Assembly: GCA_029721435.1 (NCBI GenBank)
Contig: CM056587.1
Coordinates: 496,001 to 560,000 of the forward strand
Source: Gymnothorax reevesii
Lineage: Eukaryota > Chordata > Actinopteri > Anguilliformes > Muraenidae
Length of the DNA stretch: 64,000 nucleotides
Direction: 5' to 3'
In this document: positions 1-11,705 of the stretch, in pieces
Layout: every line of letters begins with the position of its first letter
How positions within the stretch are numbered: position 1 is the first letter of the stretch
The notes under the pieces: generated by a model
Told to the model about the DNA's origin: nothing
The model's input: the letters and a program-made list of their open reading frames with translations, nothing else
Databases searched by the model: none
Made by a program: the position numbers and the translations under genes

Positions 1-355
1 AAATGGCTTTCGCTTTGCAGAAGTAGAGTTGTAGAGTTTTAACTTGCACTTGCAGATGTAGTGACGAACTGTAGTTACTGACAGTGGTTTTTTGAAGTGT
101 TCCTGAGCCCATGTGGTGATGTCCTTTACACACTGATGTCGGTTTTTGATGCAGTACCGCCTGAGGGATCGAAGGTCACGGGCATTCAATGTTGGTTTTC
201 GGCCTTGTCGCTCACGTGCAGTGATTTCTCCAGATTTTCTGCACCTTATGACGATATTACGGACCGTAGATGATGATGAAATCCCTAAATTTCTTGCAAC
301 AGCTCGTTGAGGAATGTTTTTAAACAGTTCGACAATCAGCTCATGCATTCATGCA
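1..355 (-). mobile_element. Tc1-like transposon fragment (transposase N-terminal part)
   Basis: Read on the minus strand this segment encodes degenerate Tc1-type transposase. An HTH-like part has an IPQRAVARNLGIS-like stretch near 300 and a GRKPTLNARDLR-like stretch near 190. These are followed by the TWAQEHF and CKCKLKLYN motifs near 110 and 40. The same family is represented by the element at 18297-21150 on the other strand. The copy runs out of the window on the left, and on the right it breaks near 355 against an unrelated LINE tail. No intact frame remains. Family assignment is from recognised protein motifs; exact family naming would need a repeat library. Confidence 0.8.
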
Positions 356-1330
356 ACATAGTGTCTATGTTGAAGCCAAACAGGAAGTCAGGGAATTTAA
401 ATTTTTAGGAGTCATTCTGGATTCTCAACTCAAGTTTAACAATCACATCAGTCAACTCAGTGAGACAGAACAAACCTGAACCGTTTCAGAATGATGAGGC
501 ACCACATTCCACTCAAGGCAGCTTGACTGTTCTTACATGCCATGATACTGTCCCACTGATCCAACTGTGCTACTGTATGGGGCCAAGCCTCACAGTCAAT
601 GGTCAAACCCATCATATCACGATACAAACAGGCACTGAAAGTAATGGATCAGAAACCGAGGAAGTGGCACCACCGTTTAATCATACAGAAATATAACCTT
701 TTAAGTTTTGACAGCTTCATTAAGATTTCTTTCCTTAAATAGATTTTTAAATGTGTGAACAATCTACTGTAGCTCCTGACGTACTCTGTCCATTTGTGTC
801 AAGAGTTACTCCAAGGGGAGGGGCCACAAGGGGAGCAGTGGGTGGCAACTGCATAGCAGAAGGGCACAAAATCACTTTGGGCCAGTCATCATTTTCAGTG
901 GTGGGGACCCACTATTGGAATGATCTACCAGAGGACATAAAACACAAACTGAACTGAAAATGTTTTATGGAAAGGTAACACACTGACTGAAAGAAAACCA
1001 AACATACAACCACTGATCTAGGACCATATATACAGGAATAGGTACATACACACATGTAGTACACACTTATATGCACATATGCTCTGTTGTGAGTTTATCA
1101 ATGCAATCTGTTGTGATATTGTACAATGTGTTGTAATTCACTGTGTAAATTTTTTCTTAGAAAAGCCTAACCAGGGACTGGGGTTTCAAATTAGCCACTT
1201 GGCTGGAAACCTTTTATGTAGCAGATCTACCTCATGCTCAGTTGCTTAATTGTTTTAACTATGTATGTAATAATGTGCTCTGCATTGTCCCTGCTGAATA
1301 AACAAATAAAGATAAAAAAAAGATAAAACG
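356..1330 (+). mobile_element. 3' end of a Rex/L2-like non-LTR retrotransposon (degenerate)
   Basis: The plus strand carries the tail of a LINE reverse transcriptase. A FKFLGVILDSQLKFNNHI motif near 390-450 is the thumb-side segment typical of CR1/L2/Rex elements. The last coding part at 751-957 ends with a WNDLPEDIK motif, the usual C-terminal signature of these proteins. A 3' untranslated stretch ends in an A-rich tail with AATAAA-like motifs near 1297-1326. Stops and frame changes interrupt it throughout (for example after 475 and near 690). The endonuclease and RT core are missing, so this is a 5'-truncated copy. Confidence 0.65.
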
Positions 1331-2035
1331 CGTAACTGTACGACACTGCTTGGGAGAAACCACTCCTCGAAAGACAGCATTTATGGCATCTGGATCTTGG
1401 CGATGGCCTCCATCTCGCTTGACGAGCCAATGGTGAATTGCCCGATGAGTCAAAAACAGTAATAATTTAGGTCAAATATTTGTACAGCATTGTCCTATCA
1501 ATTAAGTGCTCTTAGAACAAAAAAGTAATGCCTAGGGTAATTTTTGAAACAGCTATAATGGTTTGGTTGGAGTACATGAAACCAGTAAAGCAACACCTTT
1601 GTATGTGGGAACAGCATCTTTAATGCCTTTATTTCTGTCTGATCCCAGTCAACCACAACACATCTAAAATGAAAATTAAGCAGGCACATATGTATGCACT
1701 GGAATACTTCATGAAGTGTTGTTTTAAAGAGATGCTAACATGGTTTTGAGTCAGAGCTGATATTCAAGACATGATAGTGAGTAGGGAGGGTTTTTTCACA
1801 AGAAAATTTATTGATGTCTTATTTTTAATATTGGTCTTATAACTTACCTTGATGTAAGATGATCTACTGCCTCTGAACTTTTTCGAAGTCAAATCTCCAG
1901 CGGAGAAGATGTCTCTTCACTTAAAATAAAAAATGAGGCCGGAACTCCACACATTTCATTTTTCACCATCATGGCATAAAAACCAAACCCATACTGGGTG
2001 ATGCTCATTCAAAAATATCAGTGACTGTCCAAATT
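1331..2035 (-). pseudogene. Relic of a MULE-like DDE transposase
   Basis: On the minus strand three pieces look like a MULE-type transposase core. Near 2030-1870 is YAMMVKNEMCGVPASFFILS, resembling the strand region just after the first catalytic residue. Near 1640-1560 is DWDQTEIKAL followed by FPHTKVLLYWFHVLQ, resembling the second-D block with the following WFH motif. Near 1440-1390 is HWLVKRDGG. The pieces are separated by stops and non-matching sequence, so the copy is dead or was split by an intron or insertion. I see no terminal repeats. Assignment rests on motif similarity only and is tentative. Confidence 0.4.
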
Positions 2036-2179
2036 TTTTGAGCTGCTCCAGCTGCCATTCAAAACTGTACACAATTATAAGGGGCGGATCATCACAATGA
2101 GACAATTATGGAAGCATATATTCTCAGCCAAAATTTAAATTTCACACTCGTTTGGAGGTCGAGAAGTTGAACATACATA

Positions 2180-2566
2180 ACGTAACATAACATGACATAA
2201 CATGAATGGCAAGAACAGGCCGTTCAGCCCAACTATGCTCGCCAGTTTCTTTATACTATTGGGAATATATCCCTTCAGATACTCAATGACTCAATGGCAT
2301 CTAGCTTTAAGTCAAGCCTGCTCTTGAAAACCCCCAAGGTCTCTGCCTCAACAATATGGTCAGGTAAGCTATTCCACATTGAAATTACTCTTTGGGTGAA
2401 GAAATATTTCCGAATATCAGTGCTAATTTCACCTTTGGTCAACTTCCATTTGTGACCCCGAGTTCTACTCACAACACTTGGTCGAAGGAATCCTACATAA
2501 TTCACTTTGTTAATCCCTTTAACATATTTAAAGACCTCAATCAAATCACCCCTCAGTCTCCTTCTC
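2180..2566 (-). mobile_element. 3' segment of a CR1-type LINE, separated from its body by an L1 insertion
   Basis: Minus-strand translation from about 2566 gives RRRLRGDLIEVFKYVKG and ends with FFTQRVISMWNSLPDHIV and a FKSRLD motif, the standard C terminus of CR1/jockey-like reverse transcriptases. The 3' untranslated part continues to about 2180 and ends in short ATGTT/ATGAC-like repeats, as CR1 elements commonly do instead of poly(A). The missing upstream part resumes at 5618. The L1 at 2567-5606 therefore split one original CR1 copy. Confidence 0.8.
2556..2566. repeat. Left target-site duplication of the nested L1
   Basis: GTCTCCTTCTC occurs here and again at 5607-5617, exactly bordering the L1. 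On the L1 strand the copy here lies just beyond the A-rich 3' tail, as expected for target-primed reverse transcription. Confidence 0.85.
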
Positions 2567-5500
2567 ATTTTTCTTTTTTTTTTATTATCATCCTTTATTC
2601 ACCAATAAGTGCATGCAAACAAATATGTGACCAGACAAATAAATGGGTAGCGAGTTATGGTGTTGATTTACAGAGCAACATAAATACAATAATATTAGAC
2701 AAAGACAGATCAACAAAAGGAATAGAAAAGAAGAGAAAATAAAACAAACAGAACAACAGAAAGAGAAAAAAAGGAGAGAAAGCAAATAAAAAATAACAAT
2801 AGTAATAGTAATAATTATAATGAAATAGAGAGAAAAGAACCGAAAGAAACGGGAAAAAGGGGAACAAGGTAAAACAGTGTAACAACCAAATGATCCGAAA
2901 TGAAACAGAGTTGTATTTTGGCAGTTATTTCATGATGTGTTTGTTGTACAAGTTTCCTTAAAGATTTATGCAGATTTACCATTTCAATTTCCCAAAGTTT
3001 TTTTTTTTAAATATCCCTTCTCCTCTCCGTTGACAAGCCTTTGTATGTCATTAACCATACTGTGGCATTAACTCACCGGCATCGAGATGGCAGTGAGAGT
3101 TGTGGAGTAAATGTTGTTGAATTCTTGTAATTGATTCTTGTGGGTTGCTGACTGTTGTTCCATTGATATGTGTTGTGTATAGAGATCTAACCATTGTGTT
3201 GTTGTGATGTTTTTTCTGTTTTTCCAGTTGAGCAGTGTTGTTTTCCTGGCGATAGTTAGGGCCACAAGCAGGGGGATTGTGATTTGTTTTGAGTTAGTGT
3301 TGAGTTCTTCTAAATTTCCAAGTATGCAGACGGTGGGGGAGAGTGGGATATTGTGTTCGAGGAATCGGGATAGAATGGCGGTTATTTGTTTCCAGAAGTT
3401 GTGAATTGGTGGGCAGAGCTAGAGTGCGTGCAGGTGGTCGTCGATAGTGTTGAGTGTGCAGTGGGTGCAAATGTCTGTGTCTGTGAGTCCCATGATGTGC
3501 ATCTTGTGCTGTGTGAGGTGTGTTCTATGGATGATTTTATACTGAATTAACTGAATTTTGGTGTTGTTAGACATGGAGAATATGTTGTTGCAGACTGTGT
3601 TCCAGAATTGACTGTTTGTGTGAATGATGAGGTCTCCTTCCCATTTGTTTATTGGTATGTGATGTGGGTCGTTATTGGAGGATATAAGTTTATATAGCTT
3701 TGTGAGTAGTTTTTTCTTTGACTGTGTTATTTTATTGATGCTATATAATAGTGGTGAATGTTCTAGGGGGAAATTTGTGATATTTATTTTTGTTTTAATT
3801 GACTCTTTGAGTTGGATGTATTGAAGGAATTGTTTCTTGTCGATGTCGTACATTTCAGACAGCTGTTGGAATGTTATTAAAGTGTTGTTGTAGAAGATGT
3901 GGTGGAGGTGTGTGATTCCTTTTTCTTTCCATTTAATTCCTATTAGGGGGGATTTGTTAGCAGTGAAGTCTGGATTGTTCCATATGGGTGTTTGAGTCGT
4001 GGGTGAGAATGTTGCGTTTCTTACTTTATTGATCTTCCACCAAGCTGTCAGAGTTGCTGCGATTGTGGGGTTTTTGAAACAGTTCTGTTTTCTGATTGCA
4101 GTACAGAAAAATGGAAGGTCTTTGATTGATATGTCTTGGCAGTCCGTCTGTTCAATGTCTAACCAGGGGTAATTCTGATGGGTTGAATGGATCCATTTAG
4201 AAAGGTACTGTAACTGATTGGCTAAGTAGTAATGATAGAAATTTGGTGCTTCAAGGCCTTCTTGTATTTTTGACTGTTGTAGTGTAGTTAGTTTTATCCT
4301 GGGCTTTTTGTTTTTCCAGTAGAATGATGTTATTGTTGTGTCCAGTGTGCTAAACCATTTTGATGTGGGTTGGATGGGGATCATTGTGAATAGGTAAGTG
4401 AGTTTTGGCAGTATCATCATCTTAATTGTGGCGATGCGTCCTATAATTGAGATTGGTAGTGTCATCCATCGGTTTAGGTCATCTTGTATCATTTTTAAAA
4501 GTGGTGTGAAATTCAGGTGAAACAACTCAGACAGCTTGGTGGAGAATTTTATGCCTAAATATGTTATGTTGCCAGTAGTAGGTGGTAATTGAGGCATGTG
4601 TGATGTAGAAAGGGATGTATCTGCATTTATTGTGAGGGTGGTTGATTTATTCCAGTTTACTGTATAGTCTGAGATGCTAGAGTATGAATTGATGAGTTTG
4701 ATAAGTTCTTTGATCGAATCATTGGGATTTTGTATGAACAGGGGTATGTCATCTGCGTACAATCTGATTTTATGCGTTATGTTTTTAGAATGAATACCAG
4801 TAATATTGCTATTCTGACAGATTGCAGCAGCTAATGGTTCAATGAAAAGTGCAAGCAGTGATGGTGATAGTGGACATCCTTGTCTAGTGCCTCTGTGAAG
4901 TGTGAAGCGTGGTGAGATGAGGTTGTTTGTAATAACTGTTGCTTTTGGTTGGTTGTAGTGTTGTTATCCATTGAATAAATGACTGTCCAAATCCAAATTT
5001 TTCCAATGATTTTATGAGAAATGTCCAGTTTACCTTGTCGAATACTTTTTCCGCATCTAGAGAGAGAATTACTGTCTTGTGTTGACTTTGTTGAGAAAAG
5101 TGGATAAGATTGAATAGACGGCGTGTGTTGTTTGATGAATGTCTTCCTTTAATGAATTCTGTTTGATCTGGGTAAATGAGAGATGGGATGACTGATTCAA
5201 TTCGAGTTGTTAGTGCTTTGCTGATTATTTTGATATCTGTGTTAATGAGTGAAATGGGCCTATAACTTAAGCAGTGAGTAGGGTCTTTGTTTGTTTTGAG
5301 TAATACTGAAATTAGTGCTGTGTTCAAGTGATATGGAATTGACTGATTGCTCTTAATTTCATCTGCCATTCTAACAAAAAGTGGTGATACCGTTTTCCAA
5401 ACATGTATATAAAATTCTGTGGGGTATCCATCGAGTCCAGGTGCTTTATTGTTTGTCATGATCTGTAGTGCTTTTTCATATTCTATGGGGGTGAGTGGAG

Positions 5501-5606
5501 CATCTAAAATGTCTGCTTGTTCTTTTGTTAATGATGGTAGTTGGAGGTTATTTAGGAAGTTGTCTATTTCTTTTGGATCCTTTTCTTTACTATTGCTATA
5601 TAAGTT
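2567..5606 (-). mobile_element. 5'-truncated L1-type LINE inserted into a CR1 element
   Basis: This roughly 3.0-kb minus-strand insertion has an A-rich tail at 2567-2587, about 480 bp of 3' UTR and most of the RT-to-C-terminal part of ORF2. It is flanked by an identical 11-bp duplication (2556-2566 and 5607-5617). The CR1 reading frame is interrupted exactly at this point: the CR1 sequence to the right stops at 5618 and continues at 2566. The element starts inside ORF2 just before the RT domain, so ORF1 and the endonuclease are absent, which is typical 5' truncation. Confidence 0.9.
3068..5600 (-). pseudogene. L1 ORF2 reverse transcriptase, truncated and broken
   Basis: RT fragments appear in order on the minus strand: NKAPGLDGYPTEFY near 5455, YRPISLINTDIKIISKAL near 5270, a TEFIKGRHSSNNTRR block near 5150, LSLDAEKVFDKVNW near 5060 (motif A) and YADD near 4755 (motif C, both aspartates kept). 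The C-terminal part extends to 3068 and contains a cysteine/histidine cluster, CTHCTLNTIDDHLHAL, near 3440. Disruptions are a frame change between 4950 and 4760 and an in-frame TAG at about 3420 inside the C-terminal domain. The DAEKxFDxVxW and NKAPGLDG signatures place it with L1/Tx1-like elements. It lacks the endonuclease and cannot be active. Confidence 0.85.
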
Positions 5607-5617
5607 GTCTCCTTCTC
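5607..5617. repeat. Right target-site duplication of the nested L1
   Basis: This is the second copy of GTCTCCTTCTC, identical to 2556-2566, at the truncated 5' end of the L1. Confidence 0.85.
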
Positions 5618-5775
5618 CTAAGACTAAAGAGATTAAGGATCTTCAGCCTCTTCTCATAGCTTTCATCTTTTATACCTGGAATAAGCTTAGTGGCTCTACT
5701 CTGAACTTTCTCTAGAGCCTCTATATCTTTCTTAACGTATGGTCCCCAGAACTGTACACAATACTCCAGATAAGG

Positions 5776-8234
5776 TCAGACGAATGTGTTGTACAAAAGA
5801 GGCATCACCTCCTTAGATTTGTACTCAATATTTTTATCAATGTATCCCAGCATCCAATTGGCTTTTTTAACTGCTATGGCACAATGGCTAGAGCCTGTGA
5901 GGGTTTGGTCAACAATCACTCCCAGATCTTGCTTGTGTGCAGCACATTCCAGTTTTAAACTTCCCATGAAGTAATCCCATCTAATATTTTATTACCTACA
6001 TGTACAACTTTACATTTTGCTACATTAAATTTCATTTGCCACATTTCAGCCCAATTCTGAATTCTATCCAAATCATCCTGAATCACTTTAGTGGACCTTA
6101 AACTACTTGCCAAATCCCCCAATTTAGTATCATCTGAAAATTTAACCAATCTGCTCTCAATATTCCTATCAAGGTCATTAATGTAGATGAGGAACAGCAG
6201 GAGTCCAAACACCGATCCCTGGGGGACACCACTCCCCACTATACCTAGCTCAGATGAGATACCACTGACCACCACTCAGTGTGTTCTGTCCTGTAACCAG
6301 TTTTGAATCCAATCCAGAATACCTCCGGTAACTCCAATGGAGCTCAATTTAAAAATTAGTCTCTTCCACGGTACTGTAGCGAATGCTTTCTGAAAATCCA
6401 AGTATATGATGTCATAAGCCCTGCTCTGGTCATAAGTCTTGGTGGCCTCTTCAAAAATTTCCAGAAGGTTTGTCAGGCATGACCTTCCCTTACGAGAACC
6501 ATGTTGGCTATCCTTCAAGATACTGTTCCATTCAAGAAATAAGTCCAGCTCATTTTTTATGATAGATTCCAATATTTTGCACGCAATGCAAGTTAAACTG
6601 ACTGGCCTGTAATTTCCTGGCGCAGTACGGCTCCCCTCCTTATATATTGGTATTATATTGCCCTGTTTCCAATCATTTGGTAATTCTCCAGTTTCTAAAG
6701 ACAGTCTGAAGATGGCAGATAGTGGCTTAAAGATGATCTCACTAACTTCCCTGAGCACTCTAGCATATAAGCCATCAGGACCCGCCGCCTTATCTGCCTT
6801 TAGTTTATGCAACTTGTCTAATACTTCGTTACCCCGAACCTCAATTTCCGCTAAATAATCTTGAGCATTTAAAATGCCCTCTGGCCAAATAAAGACCCCC
6901 TCTGAGGTAAAATTCTCAACAAAGTAACTGTTTAAGGCATCCGCAATATCCTTGTTATCATATAGCAGCGATCCGTTTTTATTCTTTTTGCACTTGATCC
7001 TGCTCTTTAACTTTCCCTTTTCTGCAACAGTACTGAAAGAAGCGCTTCGGGTTAGTTTTTGCCCCCTCTGCAATTTGTCTTTCATTCAGTCTTCTGACAT
7101 TCCTCAGCTCTTTTTTGACCACAGCCCACATTTTACAGTATTCAGCCTTAGTGTTCAAATTGTTATCCTTTATGTACATCCTATTAAGATTTCTCTTTTC
7201 CCTTAAACTCCTACAAATACTTTTGGCCATCCATTGAGGATTCAGCTTTTTCAGGTTACATTTGGACACTTTTGGAATTAATCTGCATTGTGATTCAAGT
7301 AAAACCCCCTTAAATCCTTCCTACATCTCATTGACAGACTCACAGTCCACGAGTGTCTCCCATTTTATTTCAGCTAGATATGAGCGCATCCTGTCAAAGT
7401 TTGTTCGCCCAAAATTGAAAAGTTTTGTTTTTGAATACACTTTTTTAACTTCCCATGAAACATCAAAATTAACAGCAGAGTGATCACTTGTCCCAAGTGG
7501 CTCCTGTACCTTAACACTGCTAATTCTGTGGGTCATTACAGAGCACAAAGTTGAAAATTGCCTTCTCTCTTCTAGGTTTATTAACATACTGCACCAAGAA
7601 ACTATCATTTATAACATCCAGAAATTCTTCCTCCCCCCACCCTGTCCTTTCACCATTTCCCAATTGATACCAGGATAATTTAAGTCTCCCATTATAACAG
7701 TCCCTCCACCTCTACAAGCTTGCGTAATCCTCCTGAAAAGAATTTCATTGACTCTACTGTCCAAAGCTGGTGGTCGATAGCATACTCCTATGTTTAAACC
7801 TGTCTCGTGTTTGCCAATGAGCCTGACCCAGACATCTTCACAGGACAAGGAATGTTCAATTTTGGGAATTTCTTGTACATTTGTTTTTGTTAGCATAGAT
7901 TGCTTTGCCCCCTTCTCGCCTAGTACATCTATCTTTCCTAAAGTGCTTTTTACCTTCTATATTATACTCATCTCTCTGTAATCCCAACTTTGTCATAGCC
8001 CTCACTAATCATAACAGCCTCAAGCTCTGGAAATTTATTTTTTATGCTTCTTGCATTTAAATAAAAACATTTCAGGTTATTATTAATGCTCTTCCCCCTT
8101 GATTTCCCATGCAGCTGCTGCTTCAAGCCTCCCACTATGCTTTGTTGCTTTAAAAGTATATCATCAGTAGTGCATGTAACGCCGTCAGCTTCCATCGGGG
8201 CAGTCTGTAGTTCCCTATTTGAAACACTCACCAA
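5776..8234 (-). pseudogene. CR1 ORF2 (endonuclease-reverse transcriptase), degenerate
   Basis: Endonuclease motifs are visible: FYLNARSIKNKFPELE near 8060, IMGDLNYPGINW near 7680 and a TSDHSAVNF end block near 7480. RT motifs follow: DKAAGPDGLYARVL near 6800, GNYRPVSLTCIACKILE near 6610, a DFQKAFATVPWKRL block near 6390 (motif A), SGVPQGSVFGLLLFLIYIND near 6210 and FSDDTKLG near 6130. The usual FADD box has Ala changed to Ser but keeps both aspartates. An in-frame TGA near 6276 replaces a likely Arg codon, consistent with CpG decay. The two RT halves and the two endonuclease halves lie in different frames, so no functional protein is possible. Confidence 0.85.
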
Positions 8235-8289
8235 CCTCCCTGCTGTAGTTCCCTATTTGAAACACTCACCAACCTCCCTGCTCCGCAAG

Positions 8290-8572
8290 TCCCTAGTTTA
8301 AATAATCCTGTGCTACCCTCAACATATGCTGGCCCAGTGCAAAGGTACCCCTCCGGTTCAGGTGCAGCCCGTCAGGCTTGAACAGGTCACCCGTCCCAGA
8401 AAAAGTTCCAGTGCCCAATAAACCTATACCCCTCTTTCCTACACCAGGTTCGTAGCCACGTGGTAAACCTCCAGATAAAATTCTGCTTACCTCTGCTTGC
8501 ACGTGGTACCAGTAGAATCCCGGAGAACACTACCGTTGAGAATCTGCTCCTAAGCTTCCCAGTTAATTCCAC
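8290..8572 (-). pseudogene. CR1 ORF1 esterase-like domain remnant
   Basis: A minus-strand fragment contains RSRFSTVVFSGILLVPRAS in one frame and LFKPDGLHLNRRG in another. The DGLHLN motif matches the catalytic Asp-x-x-His block of SGNH-type esterase domains known from ORF1 of CR1 elements. It lies directly upstream of the endonuclease of the same copy. A frameshift near 8490 separates the two halves. Confidence 0.65.
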
Positions 8573-8900
8573 AAATTTGTCTTGCAGAACCTCAAACCTA
8601 CCTTCATCATCTGATTATGTTTTCAGATCAACTAAACAAAAGCCTGCTATCTAATCAAAACTACAAAAGCCCGCTGCAAATGCGTGAAATGTGTGTGTCT
8701 ATGTCCCTGTGCATATGTATGTGTCTGAATGCCCTGCTTGCGTGTGTTGGCATATATAATCCTGGATTCTGATTATGATCATGATGGCAAAATATAATCT
8801 AAATTTAATTGTTAGCTTACTGATTATTAGTATGAGTAATAAAATGAATAATGATAAAAAATATATAATCAGTATTAGTGAATATAATGACAGAGTATGA

Positions 8901-9017
8901 GTAAATATAATGAATACTGCTGAAATGTTATTAGCATTAGTAAATATAATGACTACTGCTGAAATGTAATTAGTATTAGTAAATATAATGAATAATGCTG
9001 AAATATAATCCACAACA
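8901..9017. repeat. Three copies of a 39-bp AT-rich tandem repeat
   Basis: Copies begin with GTAAATATAATGA at 8901, 8940 and 8979, a period of 39 bp. The surrounding 8770-9010 is AT-rich and contains weaker related motifs. No coding or regulatory role is visible. Confidence 0.7.
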
Positions 9018-9124
9018 CTCTCCATTCACGTTATGTAATGCTAGCAGATGGACTACAGAAACTAAACAGGGGCTCTTGCTTTTCGTATTCTCAGTGTGCC
9101 AGGCTGAAGGACGACCATAATGTA

Positions 9125-10751
9125 CAGTATGTCACAAAAGTGAGTACACCCTTCACATTTCGCCTATTAATTTTGTATATCTTTTTAAGGGACAACGTTA
9201 CAGAAATGAAAACTGAATATATTCTCGAGTAGTCATCGCACAATATGTGTAGCAGTGTAGATTTACTGCACTGTCCAAATAACTGAACAAACGGTCACTA
9301 TTTCCAAAATGGGTGGCAACAAAAGTGAGTACACCTCACCGTCAACATGCCAAATTGTGTCCATAGTGTCAATATTTAGTGTGACCGCCATTGTTGTCCA
9401 GCACTGCCTTGATTCTCCGAGGCAAGGAATTCACCAGAGCTGCGCAGGTTGTTGCTGGGATCCTCCACTCGTCCATTACAACATCACGGAGCTGGTGGAT
9501 GTTGGACACCTGCTGTTCCTCCACCTTCCTCCTGAGGATGCCCCACCGGTGCTCAATGGGATTCAGGTCTGGAGACATACTTGGCCACAACATCACCTTC
9601 AACTTCTTCAGGAAGGCAGTTGTCATCTTGGAGTTGTATTTCGGGTCGTTATCATGTTAGAAAACAGCCGTGCGGCCCAGTTTCTGAAGGGAGGGCATCA
9701 TGTTCTGCTTCAGGATCTCACAGTACATGTTGGATCCATTATTCCATTAATGAAGTGCAGCTCCCCAGGACCAGAAGCACTTATGCAGCCACAGACCGTG
9801 ATGCTGCCGCCATCATGTTTGACTGTAGGCAGTACACACTTATTTTGATACTTCTCACTAGGGCGCCGCCACACATGTTGGACGCCATCAGAGCCGAACA
9901 AGTTTATCTTGGTCTCGTCAGACCACAGAACATGGTTCTAGTATTTTATGTTCTTGGATTGGTTGTCTTCAACAAACTGTTCTCGGGCTTTCTTGAGGGC
10001 TAGCTTCAGAAGAGGCTTCCATCTTGGCCGACGGCCATGCAGACCAGCTTTGCGCAGAGCATGGCGCATGGTCTGAGCACTGACAGGCTGTTCTCCTACT
10101 GCTACAACCTTGTTAGCAAAGCTGCCCGCACTCCTGCGTCTGTTTTCTGAAGCCAACTTGTGCACCTGACGCAGAGCACGAGGACTCAACCTCTTCGGCC
10201 GACCCTGACGAGGCCTGTTCCGAGCAGAACTCGTCTTGTAAAACCGCTGGATAACCTTGGCCACCGTGCTGTAGCTCAGTTTCATGGTTTCACAGACCTT
10301 CTTGTAGCCAGGACCATCTTTGTGGAGAGCAACAATTCTCTTTTTCAGATCCTCAGAGAGTTCTTTCCCATGAGGTGCCATGTTGACCATCCAGTGACCA
10401 GAATGAGAGCCTTGCACCCAAAGCACCACAAGTTAACCCTTCAACATGTTACACAACCTCATATGACCCAGTCGAACATACAAAAGCATGAACATGATGA
10501 ACAAGTCGCGTTTCATTGCTTGGTTGACCATTATCAATCGGGGTGTGTACTCACTTTTGTTGCCATCCATTTTGGAAATAGTGACTGTTTGTTCAGGTAT
10601 TTAGACACTGCAGTAAATCTACCCTACTACACATATTGTGCAATGACTACTCTAGAATATATAGAAGTTTCACTTCTGTAGCATTGTCTCTTGAAAAGAC
10701 ATAAATTAATTGTCAAAATGTGAGGGGTGTACTCACTTTTGGGAGATACTG
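9125..10751 (-). mobile_element. Nearly full-length Tc1-like transposon with IR/DR-type ends
   Basis: The element is flanked by TA at 9123-9124 and 10752-10753. Outer ends match in inverted orientation around CAGTAT and AAAAGTGAGTACACCC. A second copy of the AAAAGTGAGTACACC motif lies about 190 bp inside each end (near 9322 and 10547), the IR/DR layout known from Sleeping Beauty-like elements. The 1627-bp length is typical. The minus-strand transposase is broken, so the copy is non-autonomous. It sits just past the likely 3' end of the MO25-family gene. Confidence 0.9.
9369..10381 (-). pseudogene. Tc1-like transposase, frameshifted
   Basis: The start MAPHGKELSEDLKKRIVALH at 10381 opens a paired-like HTH region, followed by an RPRQGRPKRLSPRA linker near 10200. 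The catalytic triad region is recognisable: LWSDETK near 9930, NDPKYNS near 9630 and [17 protein letters not shown] near 9550, which supplies the final Glu. A stop replaces the expected Gln shortly before the NDPK block near 9657. Frame changes lie around 9905 and 9710. The protein would be about 335 residues if undamaged, the usual length for Tc1 transposases, but it is dead here. Confidence 0.85.
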
Positions 10752-10871
10752 TATGGGTGAGGATGTATGGGTGAGGACTGTATGTTTGTAAAGGTCCCCC
10801 ATTGTTTAAAACAATTCCACAAGTGGCTTGGGCAAGAAAAACATCTTGAGATGATACAATTCTTTAAATAT

Positions 10872-10877
10872 TTTATT
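10872..10877 (-). terminator. cab39l: Candidate distal poly(A) signal
   Basis: A second AATAAA on the gene strand, about 120 bp before the Tc1 element begins. Its flank (TTTATTTACACTGAATG on the plus strand) resembles that of the 11063 signal. Confidence 0.35.
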
Positions 10878-11062
10878 TACACTGAATGTCTCTTGAACAA
10901 CAAGTTTCAGCACAGAACAAGTGGTTCTTGAGATTGAGACCAGAGACCGTCCTACACTGGGGATGCCGCATCTTCAGGGCATGGTACAAAATAAAAAAGT
11001 GAATATATTAATGTCATGAAACAAATGCGCGAAATATTGCAACAAATCTTTTTAAAATATGT

Positions 11063-11068
11063 TTTATT
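11063..11068 (-). terminator. cab39l: Candidate poly(A) signal
   Basis: TTTATT on the plus strand is AATAAA on the gene strand, in an AT-rich context about 2.2 kb past the stop codon. It is one of two closely similar candidates; the other is at 10872-10877. Confidence 0.35.
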
Positions 11069-11669
11069 TACATAAAGTGTAAATTTCAAAAGAAAAAAAT
11101 GAAAATGGAAACTTTTGGCAAATGTATACAGTATATACTGTATATTATGGCTATGCAGTCAGGGTAAGGCCTCAGAGTTTTAGATTGTGTGAACGATGCA
11201 CAAAAAAATCTGCTCACAATTACAGCTTTTCACTCAAATTGAGGTCTGGATTGCATTTTCCTTTAAGCTGATGTTTTAAGAGTAAGTACAAATTAGCCTG
11301 TTCAAATGTACGTGGGAGGGTGGAAATAGGAAATAAACTGTAAAAAAAAAAAAAAAAAAAAAAAACTAACCACAACTTTGTAATGCAGGTTTTTGACAAA
11401 ATAATTTCAATTGCATGTCCTATAAAAATAACTGAATATCAGAAATGACAAAGTATACAATTGAAGTCTTGCATCTAGGGAGTTAAAAGGGGGTCACCTC
11501 TCCATTATGACATGTTCAGATCATTTTGCACATTTTTTGTAAAACTAAGAGCGGGAAAAACCATAAATAATGACAAAAAAAGGCATCCATGAACTTCCAT
11601 GTCTCCTGACTTTCACTGTGATTCTGTCAGATATTCCCAAATAATAAAATATCATAAATCACACACATA

Positions 11670-11705
<36 letters not shown>

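Larger units (their letters stand above)
5618..8660 (-). mobile_element. 5' and central part of a CR1-type LINE
   Basis: This is the main body of the CR1 copy whose 3' end lies at 2180-2566. In minus-strand order it contains a remnant of the ORF1 esterase-like domain (8572-8293), an apurinic endonuclease (about 8234-7320), reverse transcriptase (7085-5955) and the start of the C-terminal region (5967-5620). An esterase-like ORF1 followed by an APE-RT ORF2 is the known CR1 organisation. Numerous frame changes and stops make it a fossil. The 5' boundary near 8660 is approximate. Confidence 0.8.

Noticed and set aside
2588..2885. Phe/Leu-rich small open frames on the minus strand
   Set aside because: They are translations of the purine-rich 3' UTR of the nested L1.
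9309..10681. Plus-strand open frames of 140-179 residues in the Tc1 element
   Set aside because: They are antisense to the minus-strand transposase, which carries the recognisable motifs.
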